43,850 bases of DNA from Acinetobacter piscicola (lineage in GTDB: Bacteria; Pseudomonadota; Gammaproteobacteria; Pseudomonadales; Moraxellaceae): the NCBI RefSeq assembly GCF_002233755.1, contig NZ_NIFO01000028.1, positions 1-43,850 of the forward strand, in the 5' to 3' direction. Each line of letters begins with the position of its first letter. Position 1 is the first letter of the stretch. The position numbers and the translations under genes were made by a program. The notes beneath the pieces were generated by a model. The model had not been told where the DNA came from. It did no database searches and saw nothing but the letters and a program-made list of their open reading frames with translations. Of the stretch, positions 42,708-43,850 are shown piece after piece.

Positions 42708-42772
42708 GCTTTCCCCCCCATTCCAGAAGAAGCGCCAGTAATTAGTACAACTTGGTCTTGAACTTTATTCAT
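42704..42772 (-). pseudogene. Short-chain dehydrogenase/reductase, N-terminal remnant
   Basis: ATG at 42772 has GAGG 8 nt upstream and encodes MNKVQDQVVLITGASSGMGGK, the nucleotide-binding start of an SDR (TGASSGMGKA in relatives, here with one extra Gly from a G7 tract). After about 22 residues the SDR ends and AraC-related sequence begins in another frame. The intact start signals with a truncated body mark a deletion between the two genes. Confidence 0.75.
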
Positions 42773-43086
42773 TTCTATTACCTCAGTATTCATATTGCGT
42801 GTATTCGCATTGCTTAGAGGTATTTTAGAAATTTTAATGAGCGAATAATAAATCGGATCACGACAAATGATATGCAAATAGCGCCAAAAAACTGATGATA
42901 TTCGGTCGAAATAAGTACAAAGTTTTATTTACCTATTTATCTAACTTCGCTACTTAATAGTGAATTTTTAACTGATATAACTTGTCATTAAGAAATCACC
43001 ATTTTGAATGGCTGTTTTTTTGAGTATATATTAATTGAAAATGAGGCTACCATCAGTAACCTCATTTGTAGCTATAAATTAAGCTG
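42773..43086. other. Gene-free AT-rich stretch before the RTX gene end
   Basis: About 310 bases with no credible gene. It includes the promoter and ribosome-binding site of the SDR remnant and, at 43039-43067, the terminator for the RTX gene. Otherwise nothing recognisable. Confidence 0.45.
43039..43067 (-). terminator. Probable intrinsic terminator of the RTX gene
   Basis: On the minus strand AAATGAGGTTAC pairs with GTAGCCTCATTT (one U-G pair) around TGATG, followed by a T4-containing run; 19 nt beyond the stop codon. Confidence 0.65.
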
Positions 43087-43850
43087 TTAAATAATAAAAG
43101 TATCAACTTGTATTAAATCATCTAAACTATTTAGAGAAGATTGATTATTTAGGGCTAATATTTTACTGCTTGAGTAGTTAGTTCCACTTCCATCTCGATC
43201 AAGGCTTAGTGTAACCGTTGAACCATTTTTTTCGAAAGATACAAATTGGTTTAAATTTTCTTTACTTATCTCACCAATGAATAGATCAGATACATCAATT
43301 TTATCACCTTGACTTAGATTAAAATCTCCCCATGTATCTATTCCATTTCCACCAGTTGCGTCACTTTCAAAACCTTGTAAAAGTTTGAAAATTGCTGTGT
43401 CCAATCCTGTGCCGCCATTCAGAACATCATCACCTATGCCACCGATTAAGGTATCTACACCCTCATTACCATTCAGTGTATCGTCTCCAAGACCACCAAT
43501 TAACTCATCCCGACTTCCCCATCCAGTCAGTACATCATTCCCATCTGTACCTTCTTGCTGTATCGAGATGTTCATAATATCTGAAGTTGAAATCGTCTTA
43601 TCCGCAAAGATAAAATTGAAATCTCGGCTATATGAATCATTGTCATTTAGGTAGTTTTTTAAGGTTACTGTATCTTCTGCACCAAATGCTTTGATAACCA
43701 AGTCATTTCCTATTTTTAGAAATTGGGCATCTGCAAAGTTTGCGCCTTCAAACCCCACATCATTGAAGTTCTGGAAATTCGTCCAGTCCTGACTGTTATC
43801 TTTAATAATGTCTTGACCATGCCCGGCTTGGAAGATGTAAATATCTTTCT
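43087..43850 (-). CDS. RTX-repeat protein, C-terminal end with type I secretion target (continues past window end)
   Basis: The frame is open across the window edge, so the true start is outside; 254 codons are visible. Repeats of the RTX kind occur at the start (DIYIFQAGHGQDIIKDN), and four GGxGxDxLxG-like units follow in tandem (TDGNDVLTGWGSRDELIGGL, GDDTLNGNEGVDTLIGG, IGDDVLNGGTGLDTAIF). These bind calcium. The last ~100 residues (DFNLSQGDKIDVSDLFIG, VTLSLDRDGSGTNYSS, SLDDLIQVDTFII) match the C-terminal type I secretion target region of large adhesins. The parent protein is probably a large surface or secreted protein, perhaps a Bap/LapA-type adhesin; no secretion genes are in view. Confidence 0.88.
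   Translation of the reverse strand, partial: KDIYIFQAGHGQDIIKDNSQDWTNFQNFNDVGFEGANFADAQFLKIGNDLVIKAFGAEDTVTLKNYLNDNDSYSRDFNFIFADKTISTSDIMNISIQQEGTDGNDVLTGWGSRDELIGGLGDDTLNGNEGVDTLIGGIGDDVLNGGTGLDTAIFKLLQGFESDATGGNGIDTWGDFNLSQGDKIDVSDLFIGEISKENLNQFVSFEKNGSTVTLSLDRDGSGTNYSSSKILALNNQSSLNSLDDLIQVDTFII

Noticed and set aside
42677..42877. 66-codon ORF beginning MHIICRDPIYYS
   Set aside because: Only the part from MNKVQDQ (42772) has a ribosome-binding site and SDR identity; the upstream extension is not supported.
1..43850. tRNA, rRNA, riboswitch and insertion-sequence search by eye
   Set aside because: No cloverleaf, ribosomal sequence, recognised riboswitch core, transposase or paired terminal inverted repeats with target duplications seen.

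Overview
The window looks like a chromosomal segment of an Acinetobacter (Moraxellaceae, Gammaproteobacteria). It is AT-rich and carries standard housekeeping genes: topA, slyX, uup, asd, truA, infA, leuCDB, rppH and ptsP. It also has family-typical small genes (DUF2789, DUF2061, HdeD/DUF308) and two blocks whose order matches Pseudomonas: LysR/leuC-leuD-(hypothetical)-leuB/asd/fimV/truA, and HAD phosphatase/rppH/ptsP. No tRNA, rRNA, CRISPR array, prophage or intact insertion sequence was seen. The genus is an inference from gene content and composition; no database search was possible.

Layout. 1-5,010: tail of an S41 peptidase, an orphan STN-domain protein next to glycerate kinase, a small membrane protein, an AhpD-like CxxC protein, an HdeD-type membrane protein, a membrane-anchored metzincin-like protein and a NUDIX hydrolase. 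5,099-12,525: topA with an upstream membrane-anchored gene, a degenerate PIN-like protein, the tightly divergent slyX/uup pair, and a small secreted His/Lys/Thr-rich peptide. 12,701-16,878: acyltransferase-3 and macrodomain genes, an LpxL/LpxM-type acyltransferase, a doubtful 62-codon ORF and an EEP-family protein. 17,065-24,600: asd, a FimV split into two genes, asparaginase, truA, an AraC regulator and infA. 25,083-32,568: a lipoprotein; the leuC-leuD-lipoprotein-leuB cluster with a REP-like element inside it; a DUF2061 gene behind a near-ideal Fur box; a GRDP-like protein with a Ser/Cys tail; a LysR regulator; DUF2789. 32,774-36,703: HAD phosphatase, rppH and ptsP (the start of the nitrogen PTS), then a small basic gene that I read as arfA. 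36,919-43,850: an accessory, partly decayed region with an isochorismatase-family hydrolase abutting a broken LysR gene, an alpha/beta hydrolase with an HxlR regulator, an AidB-like acyl-CoA dehydrogenase with a divergent TetR regulator, fused AraC/SDR gene remnants, and the C-terminal end of an RTX protein exported by type I secretion.

The most interesting item is the candidate arfA (36,515-36,703, minus strand). Its coding sequence contains a hairpin plus U-tract, about 20 nt before the stop codon, that should act as an intrinsic terminator. Transcripts would then lack a stop codon, which is the known arrangement that couples ArfA production to failure of tmRNA ribosome rescue. Other points worth a second look are the Fur-box/DUF2061 pair, the FimV gene split at its periplasm/membrane boundary, the two sets of deletion scars in the last 7 kb, the HExxHxxGxxD protease, and a terminator that ends 3 nt before the asparaginase start codon.
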